Below, piece by piece: positions 17,801-25,072 of a stretch of 64,000 bases of DNA. The notes under the pieces are model-generated. The model was given only the letters and a program-made list of their open reading frames with translations, searched no databases and was not told the DNA's origin. Where the stretch lies: contig DATMBC010000103.1 in the NCBI GenBank assembly GCA_035559435.1, positions 75,693 through 139,692 on the forward strand, written 5' to 3'. A program made the position numbers and the translations under genes. Position 1 is the first letter of the stretch. Every line of letters starts with the position of its first letter. The stretch is from a bacterium. Lineage in GTDB: Bacteria > Zixibacteria > MSB-5A5 > WJJR01.

Positions 17801-18358
17801 TTCGATGACCCGCTGAAGGCCGATCCGCAACTGGACATCGACGTCGGTTTCCGCATCCAGCAGCCGCGGGTGGCGGCTCGCACCGAGACGTCGTCCAGTC
17901 CGGTGGTCGATCTGAATCTGCATGTTTCCGGACGCGCCTCCGAGCCGCTCATCCAGCCTGAGGCGCCTTATTCCGAGCAGGATGTCCTGCTCCTGCTGGC
18001 GGCCAACACCACCGCGGTCGGCGGCGGTGATTCCCTGGCGGTTTCCGACCCGCTGGCCGACCGTCTCAAGTTCGCGGCGACCGGGCTGGTGTTCTCCGAA
18101 GTGCAGCGCGTGGCGGCGCGCAAACTGGGGCTGGAGACGCTGGAAATCAACTCGGGCGACAATCCCTTCGATGCGTCCATCACCGTCGGGCGGTACTTCA
18201 CGCCGCAGCTTTATCTCTACGGCACCAGCCCGATCGACGCCGGAGCCGGGCAGGAAGTCGGTTTTGAGTACCGTCTGAATCGGCACATGTTTTTCGAAGG
18301 CAACCGTGACAAGAACAACCTGTACCGTCTGAACCTGCACTTCAACTGGGAATATTGA
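14876..18358 (+). CDS. tamB: TamB-like translocation and assembly module protein (AsmA-like, DUF490)
   Basis: 1160 residues. It has a single N-terminal transmembrane helix (LWFVAFVLALAVGVYVWL) and then about 1100 residues of repetitive beta structure, as expected of the periplasm-spanning groove of TamB/AsmA-like proteins. The C-terminal DUF490 region includes YIGTAEFVRGKIYLFDKTGR, DPQLDIDVGFRI and PYSEQDVLLLLAA. It is thought to help move phospholipids or barrels between the membranes together with TamA. The ATG at 14876 fits the membrane anchor; a GTG lies 21 bp upstream. tamA follows within 6 bp. Confidence 0.88.
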   Translation: MRKLITIPLWFVAFVLALAVGVYVWLTQSSWLKHQLETQINQALGASTQLTLSVGDMSGDLYSGVVFTDLMLTTRRAEVVDTLAQVGRITVDYDLRDLLPDQRRIRSVAIERLRLQVPRDSIESIFRKAKTEVAERARLEGALELSVESLSLRDGIIYRIGEPEPLADSVRVDASFHAAGGRWTVAIAPSSAWTTWVGPVTFEGLISSGEGAWRFDSLSVATGKSSFVLVGTLNNLQIRSARLDLEELTQSTNLGLEGVLAVAGNVSADTKRKSVSGALELTGTFEGYELDGLRLRFVADSSGVTGDSVHGVVCGARFDGRARFVWSVKPERWEFRGRVERFDLNRFARGTLPTLLSGQVDINAVGTTDADLRIRADVRLGPGHIDSIYFQSADGSLGATVDSLLVGEDFAVMINGASLVGGGTMAFADSVDLFAAINVDDLRPFDRMVFVDSLAGRADGYAYLSGLTSDPDLAAFINSDSLRLFDLRTDQFEARFFVPHFLSNPGGQVDARWGRASTWGIETDSIDLHATLAGRRIDIEWARWYSPLVDIEGSGTLDWSADTIPLDLYPLTLRWENQTYSASNDVRMVIDSAGFRFNQFQFEGPLGIFSASGRMNFDNSMALDFELDRFRIERVWNRFFPNWQLDGIIAARGQLNGTFKSPQIEMAGDVSELTFEGEELGALEGNVSYRDRVLTVESAQLENRYFQAEAAGTFPLDLRFEKVEQRVLNTAPFAGRLHVAGDNLDPINRFLPQTIESVRGDFAIRAAVTGTPLAPRFSGEATLARGTIKAIEILNPLEDVFIDVALRQDTVVVRKVTAVMRDRELSGTVDVKGTVRIESVKSFDYDLAVTGRGVPARMEFKDFFVLSDFDLAVRGATPPKVTGTARPRRIEDREPFTETEARPVFDTTLWDWDIAIELPQGGYVLRNDQVEAELSANLRLMRDRGVPSYIGTAEFVRGKIYLFDKTGRIKRGTLTFDDPLKADPQLDIDVGFRIQQPRVAARTETSSSPVVDLNLHVSGRASEPLIQPEAPYSEQDVLLLLAANTTAVGGGDSLAVSDPLADRLKFAATGLVFSEVQRVAARKLGLETLEINSGDNPFDASITVGRYFTPQLYLYGTSPIDAGAGQEVGFEYRLNRHMFFEGNRDKNNLYRLNLHFNWEY

Positions 18359-18363
18359 ACCGA

Positions 18364-20265
18364 ATGCGACGCGCAGGGGCGATGGCCGTGGCGGCGTTGG
18401 CGCTGCTGGGCGTTTGGCCGGCGGCGAACGCGCGCGCCGATGACATCCAGGATGATCTGCGCCAGTGGCGCCGGCGGCGTCCGCCGGTGGCCCGCATCGA
18501 TATTGACGGCAACACGGCTTACTCCGACAAGGACATCCGGTCGTTCATGCAGATCCGCACGCCCGGATTCCTGCATAAGCTGGGGCTGCGCAACCGTCCG
18601 CTGCTTCTGACCGGCGCGGAGGAACGCGACGAAGCGGCGATCCGCCGCGCTTACCGGCAGGCGGGGTACTGGGACGCGACGGCCGCCATCAGTGCCGCGC
18701 CCGATCCCGATGACCAGCGCGCCGTGGTCACGGTCTTCATCACCGAAAACCGCCGCTATCACTGGGGCCATGTGTCGCTGCGCGGCGATGACACGACGCT
18801 GGCGGCGCGTGCGCGGGCGTACCTGCGCGACCTGCCCCGCGGCGCCCCGGCCGACTCGCTGTTTCTGGAATACACCGCCGCGCGCGTGCGCGCGCTTTGC
18901 GCCGACCACGGCCACCCCAAAGCCGCGGTGGCTCTCGATGTCGCCCGACGCGGCGATGACACGTTGGATGTCGTCATCGACCTGAAAAGCGGTCCCGCCG
19001 TCTATCTCGGCGAATTGACGATTTCCGGCGCCAAAATCACCCGGGATGCATACATCCGTCGGGAGGCCTACTGGCAACCCGGCGAGATGTACTCGCAACG
19101 GCGGCTCGCCTGGCGTCAGCAGGATGTCTACGCCACGGGGCTTTTCACCTTTGTCCATCTCGATCCGGTGGCGACCGACTCGCTGCGATCTCCCGACTCG
19201 CAGTTCACCGATTTTCAGATGCGCGTGGTCGAACGCAAGCCATCGTTCATCGGCTTCCGCACCGGCGCGGGGCAGGATCCCAACCGCGATCTGACTTGGG
19301 ACTATGCCTTTGAATGGGGCTCGCGCAATTGGCGGGGGACCGGGCGCCAGTGGTCGTTGACCGCGCGCTCCGGTTTCGTTGTGGTCACCGACTGGGAAGT
19401 GCTGCACCACCGCTTCGCCGCCAAGTACACCGAGCCCTGGCCCTTTGGGGTGCGTTTGCCGACCACGCTGACGCTGGCCTACGAGCCCGGTGTGCACTCT
19501 TCGGTGCAGGAGTACCGGATTGAGCGCATGGAGGGCGAACTGAACGTGACCCGCCGCATCGGGCGCAAGATGCGCTGGTGGTCCTCTCTGGTCTATGAGC
19601 GGGTCAAAATCTACGACATCCCCGCGGACCGCATCGAAGATTATCTCGAGGAGCAGGGCATCAGCGTGCGCCGGCGCTGGCGCGCGGCGATCGAACGCGA
19701 CAGCCGGCCCAACCTCTTTGTGCCGACCAGCGGCGCCCGCACCCGTCTGGATGCCGAATACGTCGGCGGCATCCTCGGCGGCGCCGAGGATTTCTACAAG
19801 ATTGACGCTTCCTGGTCGCGCTATCAGACCATCAGCGCCCCCACCGTCTTTGCCAGCCGTGTGCGTCTGGCCTGGATCAAGCCGCACTCGGAGGGGGACT
19901 TTGTGCCCACCAGCGACCGCTTCTATCTGGGCGGCGCCAGCTCGATTCGCGGCTACGCCGAAAACACCGTCGGCCCCAAGGACTCGACCGGCGTTCCGAT
20001 CGGCGGGCAGGTGGTGATGCTGGCCAACCTGGAGATGCGCACGCCGATGAGTTCGAAGTTTTGGTTCTCGATCTTCCTGGACGCGGGAAACAACTTTGCG
20101 CGCTTCCGTGATGCCAGCGTCGGCGACATGCTGGTCTCGCTGGGAGTCGGGATCCAGTACATCGCGCCGGTGGGCCCCTTGCGGCTGGACTATGCCCGCC
20201 GCGCGGTGCATCCAAAATACGCTCCGTCCGACCGCGTCCACCTGTCGATTCTGTTCGCGTTCTGA
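18364..20265 (+). CDS. tamA: TamA/BamA-like Omp85 outer-membrane protein
   Basis: 633 residues: signal peptide (about 1-25, ending ARADD), three POTRA-like segments (about 45-290; one begins VARIDIDGNTAYSDKDI) and a C-terminal 16-strand Omp85 barrel. The barrel contains GGASSIRGYAENTVGP (the RGY lid-lock motif), DAGNNFARF and the terminal strand VHLSILFAF. Adjacency to tamB and the small POTRA number favour TamA over BamA. The ATG at 18364 lies just after the tamB stop; a TTG at 18355 overlaps it. Confidence 0.87.
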   Translation: MRRAGAMAVAALALLGVWPAANARADDIQDDLRQWRRRRPPVARIDIDGNTAYSDKDIRSFMQIRTPGFLHKLGLRNRPLLLTGAEERDEAAIRRAYRQAGYWDATAAISAAPDPDDQRAVVTVFITENRRYHWGHVSLRGDDTTLAARARAYLRDLPRGAPADSLFLEYTAARVRALCADHGHPKAAVALDVARRGDDTLDVVIDLKSGPAVYLGELTISGAKITRDAYIRREAYWQPGEMYSQRRLAWRQQDVYATGLFTFVHLDPVATDSLRSPDSQFTDFQMRVVERKPSFIGFRTGAGQDPNRDLTWDYAFEWGSRNWRGTGRQWSLTARSGFVVVTDWEVLHHRFAAKYTEPWPFGVRLPTTLTLAYEPGVHSSVQEYRIERMEGELNVTRRIGRKMRWWSSLVYERVKIYDIPADRIEDYLEEQGISVRRRWRAAIERDSRPNLFVPTSGARTRLDAEYVGGILGGAEDFYKIDASWSRYQTISAPTVFASRVRLAWIKPHSEGDFVPTSDRFYLGGASSIRGYAENTVGPKDSTGVPIGGQVVMLANLEMRTPMSSKFWFSIFLDAGNNFARFRDASVGDMLVSLGVGIQYIAPVGPLRLDYARRAVHPKYAPSDRVHLSILFAF

Positions 20266-20351
20266 CGCGTGAAACTATTTTTGCCGCGGCGACAACAACC
20301 GCCATGCCGCCAGCGTACTGTCTCCGTATCCGCCCGGCGGAAGGATCACTC

Positions 20352-21113
20352 ATGACCACAGCGCCTGTTATCTGCCTGACCATGCGGGGACGCCCCTTCG
20401 ATGCGAAGCGGACCTCGCCGACGCCCTATGCTTATGAATGGCTGCCGAATTCCTATGGGGCCGCGATCACGCGCGCCGGCGGCGTGCCGGTTTTTCTGTC
20501 CAACGAGATGGACCCCGATGCGGTGCGGGAAGTCCTGCGCCGGGTCGATGGCCTGTTTCTTACCGGCGGGGAGGACGTCGATCCGGTGCACTACGGTGAG
20601 CGCGACGAGGTCGGCAATGTCGAAGTCTACGCCGAGCGCGACCGTGTCGAGCTGGCGGCGGTGGCCGTCGCCGATGAACTCGGCCTGCCGATCCTGGGCG
20701 TCTGCCGCGGGGTTCAGGTGCTGAATGTCGCGCGCGGCGGCACGTTGTATCAGGATTTGGACAAGCAACTCGATGGCGCGCCGCGCGATCATTCCCGCGG
20801 CGGCACCGGGATGTTTGTGCAAACGCACGAGGTCGAAGTGACGCCCGGCTGCCGTCTGGAACAACTTCTTGGCGCGCGCCGCCTCCAGGGCGCGACCAGT
20901 CACCATCAGGCGGTCAAGACGCCCGGACGCGATCTGGTGGCGGTGGCGCATTCTCCCGAAGATGGCATCATCGAGGCGGTCGAACAGCCGGGCGAGCGGT
21001 TTGTCGTTGGCGTGCAATGGCATCCGGAAGTGCGCGCGGAGGATGCAACGACTCAACGGCTCTTCCGTTCATTTGTCGAGGCGGCCGCGGCATATCGGAA
21101 GCGGCAATTGTAA
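20352..21113 (+). CDS. Class-I glutamine-amidotransferase-like gamma-glutamyl hydrolase (PuuD/peptidase C26 type)
   Basis: 253 residues. The triad is readable: nucleophile Cys118 in LGVCRGVQVLNVARGG, and His/Glu in GVQWHPEV near the end. TGGEDVDPVHYGE is typical of the gamma-glutamyl-gamma-aminobutyrate hydrolase family, which cleaves gamma-glutamyl amides in polyamine breakdown and related pathways. No putrescine genes are adjacent, so the substrate is open. The ATG at 20352 has AAGGA 6-7 nt upstream and beats an earlier ATG at 20304. Confidence 0.85.
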   Translation: MTTAPVICLTMRGRPFDAKRTSPTPYAYEWLPNSYGAAITRAGGVPVFLSNEMDPDAVREVLRRVDGLFLTGGEDVDPVHYGERDEVGNVEVYAERDRVELAAVAVADELGLPILGVCRGVQVLNVARGGTLYQDLDKQLDGAPRDHSRGGTGMFVQTHEVEVTPGCRLEQLLGARRLQGATSHHQAVKTPGRDLVAVAHSPEDGIIEAVEQPGERFVVGVQWHPEVRAEDATTQRLFRSFVEAAAAYRKRQL

Positions 21114-21129
21114 CGTATCTTGGTAGTCT

Positions 21130-22284
21130 ATGCGAACCATCTTCTGCGATCACAATAGCACCACCCGGACCGATCCGCGCGTGGCCGCGGCGATGCAGGA
21201 AGTCGCTGTTGAGCACTTCGCCAATCCCTCTTCGTCGCACCGTATGGGTCAGGCGGCGCGGGTGCGCCTCGATGAGGCGCGCGCGCGGATCGCCGCGCTC
21301 CTGGGCGCCAAGCCCTCGGAGATTGTCTTCACCGCCTCCGGCAGTGAAGCGGACAACCTCGCCATCCTGGGCTCGCTCCTGTCAACCGAGGCCCGCGGCA
21401 AGCACTTTGTGACCGTCGCCTCCGAGCATCCGGCGATCACCGCCACCGCCGGCTGGGCGCAGGCGCATGGCTTCGAAACGACCATCGTGCCTGTCGACTC
21501 GCTGGGCCGAATCGATCCTGCGGAGTTCGCGCGGACGTTGCGTCCCGACACGCAGATCGCCTCGGTGATGCTGGCCAACAATGAAGTCGGCACCGTCCAC
21601 CCGATCGCCGATCTGGCACAAATCGCCCGCGCGCGCGGTGTTGTCTTCCACACCGACGCGGTGCAGGCCTATGGCAAGATTCCGGTGAATGTGAATGAGC
21701 TCGGTGTGGACTTGCTCTCGCTGTCGTCGCATAAGTTCTATGGCCCGAAAGGTGTGGGCATCCTCTATGTCCGGCAGGGGACACGTCTGGCGCCGATCCT
21801 CTTCGGCGGCGGGCAGGAACAGGGACGTCGTCCCGGCACCGAGAATGTCCCCGGCGCGGTCGGCACCGCGCTGGCCATGCAAATTGCCGCCGAGGAGCCG
21901 CAGGAGATCCGCCGTGTCGGCAAACTCGCCGATGAGTTCCGCAAGTTGATCAGCCAGAAGATCGAGGACATCATGATCTTCGGCGACCCGGAGCGCCGTC
22001 TGCCGAACACCGTCGCGGTCGGCTTCGGCGGGGTCGAGGGCGAGTCGCTGGCGATCGCGCTTGATCTGCGCGGCATCTGTGTTTCGACCGGCTCGGCCTG
22101 CCACTCCGGCGCGCATGAGCCGTCGCATGTGCTCCGGGCCATGGCCGCCCCCCGGCATTATGCCCTCGGCGCCATCCGGTTCTCCTTTGGACGCGACAGT
22201 AAGCCCGACGACCCCGCGCTGATCGCCGCCGCCGCCGCCGAGGAAGTCGCGCGGTTGCGCGCGCTGTCTCCGGCGCATGCCTGA
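21130..22284 (+). CDS. Cysteine desulfurase (NifS/IscS type)
   Basis: 384-residue PLP enzyme taking sulfur from cysteine as an enzyme persulfide. Features are CDHNSTTRTDPRV at the N-terminus, the cofactor Lys in SSHKFYGPKG (about K202), FGGGQEQGRRPGTENV, and the persulfide Cys in STGSACHSG (about C324), whose loop is of the long NifS/IscS type. It is followed 20 bp later by mnmA, suggesting a dedicated sulfur donor for tRNA 2-thiouridine (compare the YrvO-MnmA pair of Bacillus). No iscU/sufU gene is adjacent. Confidence 0.92.
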   Translation: MRTIFCDHNSTTRTDPRVAAAMQEVAVEHFANPSSSHRMGQAARVRLDEARARIAALLGAKPSEIVFTASGSEADNLAILGSLLSTEARGKHFVTVASEHPAITATAGWAQAHGFETTIVPVDSLGRIDPAEFARTLRPDTQIASVMLANNEVGTVHPIADLAQIARARGVVFHTDAVQAYGKIPVNVNELGVDLLSLSSHKFYGPKGVGILYVRQGTRLAPILFGGGQEQGRRPGTENVPGAVGTALAMQIAAEEPQEIRRVGKLADEFRKLISQKIEDIMIFGDPERRLPNTVAVGFGGVEGESLAIALDLRGICVSTGSACHSGAHEPSHVLRAMAAPRHYALGAIRFSFGRDSKPDDPALIAAAAAEEVARLRALSPAHA

Positions 22285-22304
22285 CCGATCCCCGGACCGT
22301 GTCC

Positions 22305-23450
22305 ATGACACTTGCCCCTGAGATGAACGAGGCGCTGATCGATTCCCGCTGGCGCGGCCGGCGCGTCGCGGTGGCGATGTCGGGCGGTGTGGATTCCTCG
22401 GTGGCCGCAGTGCTCCTGAAAGAGGCCGGCTGCGACGTGGTCGGCATCACAATGAAACTCTGGGACTACGACGCGGTCGGGGGCGACACGCGCAAGGACG
22501 GCGCCTGCTGCACGCTCGAGGCGTTCATGGATGCCCGCGCCGTCTGCGCGCGGCTGGGTGTGCCGCACTACACGCTCAACCTGACCGACGCGTTTGAAGA
22601 CACGGTGATACGGTACTTCGTCGACGAGTATCGACGGGCGCGCACGCCGAACCCGTGTGTGGTCTGCAATATCGAAATCAAGTGGGCGGCCCTATGGAAG
22701 AAGGCGCAGGCCATCGGCTGCGAGGCGATCGCCACCGGGCATTATGCGCGTCTGGCGCAGGAGGGCGATGCGGTGATCCTGCGGCGCGGCCTGGACGCGT
22801 CGCGCGACCAGACTTACTTCCTCTGGGGTGTGCCGCGGTCCTATTTCGCCCGCACCATTTTCCCGCTGGGCCCGTTGGTCAAGCCGCAGGTGCGCGGATT
22901 GGCGGCGGCGCATGGCCTCGGCAACGCCGAAAAGCCGGAGAGCCGCGACATCTGTTTTGTCGCCGACGATGACTTGCCGCGGTTTCTCGCCGAGCGCGCC
23001 CAGCGCGACGGCGTGGGCAACACCCCGGGCCCGTTTGTCGACAAGCACGGCAATGTGGTCGGGCAGCATCCGGGGTTTGAATCGCTGACCATCGGCCAGC
23101 GGCGCGGGCTGGGTGTCGCGCTGGGCAAGCGCCAGTATGTGACCGATATCGATCCCGCGTCGGCGTCGGTGGTGCTCGGCGATGATGCCGATTTGTGGCG
23201 GCGCACCTGCGAAGTGTCGGCGGTCAACTGGCTCGGTCCGGCGCCGACCGAACCGTTCGAGGCGATGGTGCAGATTCGCTACCGCCATGAAGCCGCGGCG
23301 GCGCAGGTGGCCCCGCAGGGGCGGTCGCTGACGATCACCTTTCGTGACCCACAACGAGCCATGACGCCCGGCCAGTCGGCGGTCATCTACGATCCCGCCA
23401 ACGAGCGCCTGCTCGGCGGCGGCGTGATTGAGTTTGTGCCGCGGCGTTGA
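22305..23450 (+). CDS. mnmA: tRNA-specific 2-thiouridylase MnmA
   Basis: 381 residues. It adenylates and thiolates U34 of tRNA-Lys/Glu/Gln. Diagnostic motifs are the PP-loop VAMSGGVDSSVAA, the catalytic Cys in TPNPCVVCNIEIKW, ATGHYARL, the second catalytic Cys in ESRDICFV (redox partner) and GQRRGLGVA of the C-terminal domain. The start is uncertain among GTG 22299, ATG 22305 and ATG 22323; none has a strong ribosome site. The upstream cysteine desulfurase probably supplies its sulfur. Confidence 0.94.
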   Translation: MTLAPEMNEALIDSRWRGRRVAVAMSGGVDSSVAAVLLKEAGCDVVGITMKLWDYDAVGGDTRKDGACCTLEAFMDARAVCARLGVPHYTLNLTDAFEDTVIRYFVDEYRRARTPNPCVVCNIEIKWAALWKKAQAIGCEAIATGHYARLAQEGDAVILRRGLDASRDQTYFLWGVPRSYFARTIFPLGPLVKPQVRGLAAAHGLGNAEKPESRDICFVADDDLPRFLAERAQRDGVGNTPGPFVDKHGNVVGQHPGFESLTIGQRRGLGVALGKRQYVTDIDPASASVVLGDDADLWRRTCEVSAVNWLGPAPTEPFEAMVQIRYRHEAAAAQVAPQGRSLTITFRDPQRAMTPGQSAVIYDPANERLLGGGVIEFVPRR

Positions 23451-23543
23451 CGGCGTCGCCTTCTGTCATCATCACAGCGCCTGTGCCATCGCGGCAACGT
23501 GGACTTGCTGCGTGGTTGGCGCGAGGCCGGACAAACAAAGATT

Positions 23544-23588
23544 CCAAGGCCATCATCGCGCGGCGTTGCCGCGGGATGATGGCCTTGG
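23544..23588. repeat. Long hairpin between convergent genes
   Basis: A perfect 14-bp inverted repeat (CCAAGGCCATCATC with its complement, 23544-23557 and 23575-23588) encloses a GC-rich loop region of 17 nt. It lies between mnmA (plus) and the symporter gene (minus). It may act as a bidirectional terminator or be a dispersed extragenic palindrome. Confidence 0.6.
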
Positions 23589-23641
23589 GATGACGGGGTG
23601 AGATACTGCTGGGCATGCGGAGAGGCGTGTGCAATACGCCA

Positions 23642-25021
23642 CTACATGCGTTTGATGCCAACGAGGGCTATGATGATGGAGGCGAACAGGCCCGGGAAGA
23701 TGGGCTCGAGACCGAGCGGGTAGGCGCCGGTCAGCCAGTGGATCGTTACCCAGGCGAGGGATGCTGCGCCGGGGATGGCCATCCAGACCACAACGAAACT
23801 TTGCGAAAAATGGAAGCGCTGCTCGCGAAACGTGGAGAGCACCGGCAAAAGCAGCATCGGCACACCAATCGAGCCGAGATTCTTCCAGATGCCAATCACT
23901 GATTGGGTTCCCAGCGCCAATGCCACCGCGAGCAGGGCCGACACCAGAAGCGCCCAGCGCGTCGAGGTCTGCACCGCCTGATCGGTCATGGCCCGCAACC
24001 GCGACATCACATCGCGCCCCAGCGCCACCGCCGCGAGAAACATATAGGAATCAACTGTCGATATCACAGTCGCGATCAGCCCAACGAAAAAGAGTCCCAG
24101 CACGCCGGGTGGCAGCACCTGCGCCGCCAGCGCCGGATAGGACATCGTGGGATTTTCCAGCATCGGCAACGCCGCCCGCACATACAGGCCGGTGGTCGTG
24201 GTCATGAAGTCAAAAAGAATCCAGAAACCGATCGACCAATAAATGCCGCGGGTTGCGGTTGTCTCATTGCGGGCGGCGTAGCAGCGCTGGTAGAACGCCG
24301 GTTCGACCAGTGTCGCGGTGGCGATGAAGTACCAGGAGATGATGTACCACCAGGAATTGCCGCCGCTGGCGGTCAGGTGCGCCGCCGGCAGATTGGCCTT
24401 GAGGAAACTCCAGCCGCCATATTCGCCGATCGCAAACGGCAGGATGAGCGCAAACCCCCCGAACATGCAGACAAACTGCAGGAGGTCGGCACGGATTGCC
24501 GAACGGAACCCGCCGATGAAGAGGTACATAATTGACAGCCCGGCCCCGACGGCCGCGCCCGCCCACAACGGCCAGCCCAGCAGCAACCGTCCGAAATCGC
24601 CCAGCATCAGGACATAGGCCGCCGGCACGGTCATGATGAAGACGACTGCGGCCCCCAAGAGTCCGGGGCCGCGTCCATACGCCTGCCCGAGATGGTCGGG
24701 CAGCGAGATGAAGTGCGTGCGCCGCGCCTTGCGCGCCAGAAACAGCGCGAACACCAGCGCCCAGAGATAGTAGGGAAGGCCGAATACGAGCCAGTTGGAG
24801 ACACCGTACAGGTAGGAATACTCGCCGACGCCGAGAATGCCGCCGTACCAGGTCGACACCAGCGAGGCCACAAACGCCGGCAGCGTCAATGTCCGTCCGC
24901 CGATCAGATAGTCGGTGGCGTCCCCGCGGCGCGTCCTGTGCGCGCGCCCGAATCCCAGGTACGCCTGCAGGATGAAAAACGCAATGATCAGCGCGCCGTC
25001 GAGCGGATGAAGTCGCAGCAT
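23642..25021 (-). CDS. Sodium:solute symporter (SSS family), probable thiamin or precursor transporter
   Basis: 459 residues with about 12-13 transmembrane helices. SSS family marks are YLIGGRTLTLPAFVASLVSTWYGG near helix 1 and the helix 5-6 region GFRSAIRADLLQFVCMF. It lies 51 bp after the TonB-dependent receptor that is preceded by a TPP riboswitch, so it is very likely in the same TPP-controlled unit. SSS-type transporters in thiamin regulons have been predicted before by comparative genomics. Thiamin or its pyrimidine moiety is thus the likely cargo, by context only. Confidence 0.82.
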   Translation of the reverse strand: MLRLHPLDGALIIAFFILQAYLGFGRAHRTRRGDATDYLIGGRTLTLPAFVASLVSTWYGGILGVGEYSYLYGVSNWLVFGLPYYLWALVFALFLARKARRTHFISLPDHLGQAYGRGPGLLGAAVVFIMTVPAAYVLMLGDFGRLLLGWPLWAGAAVGAGLSIMYLFIGGFRSAIRADLLQFVCMFGGFALILPFAIGEYGGWSFLKANLPAAHLTASGGNSWWYIISWYFIATATLVEPAFYQRCYAARNETTATRGIYWSIGFWILFDFMTTTTGLYVRAALPMLENPTMSYPALAAQVLPPGVLGLFFVGLIATVISTVDSYMFLAAVALGRDVMSRLRAMTDQAVQTSTRWALLVSALLAVALALGTQSVIGIWKNLGSIGVPMLLLPVLSTFREQRFHFSQSFVVVWMAIPGAASLAWVTIHWLTGAYPLGLEPIFPGLFASIIIALVGIKRM

Positions 25022-25072
25022 GAGCCAGTCAGTTCCCGATGGACGCGGTCTGCGGCATGGCGGGCCGGTCGC

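Noticed and set aside
18217-20241. 674-residue open frame antisense to tamA
   Set aside because: Composition is that of a shadow frame (His/Gly/Arg-rich, no domain), while tamA has POTRA and Omp85 motifs.
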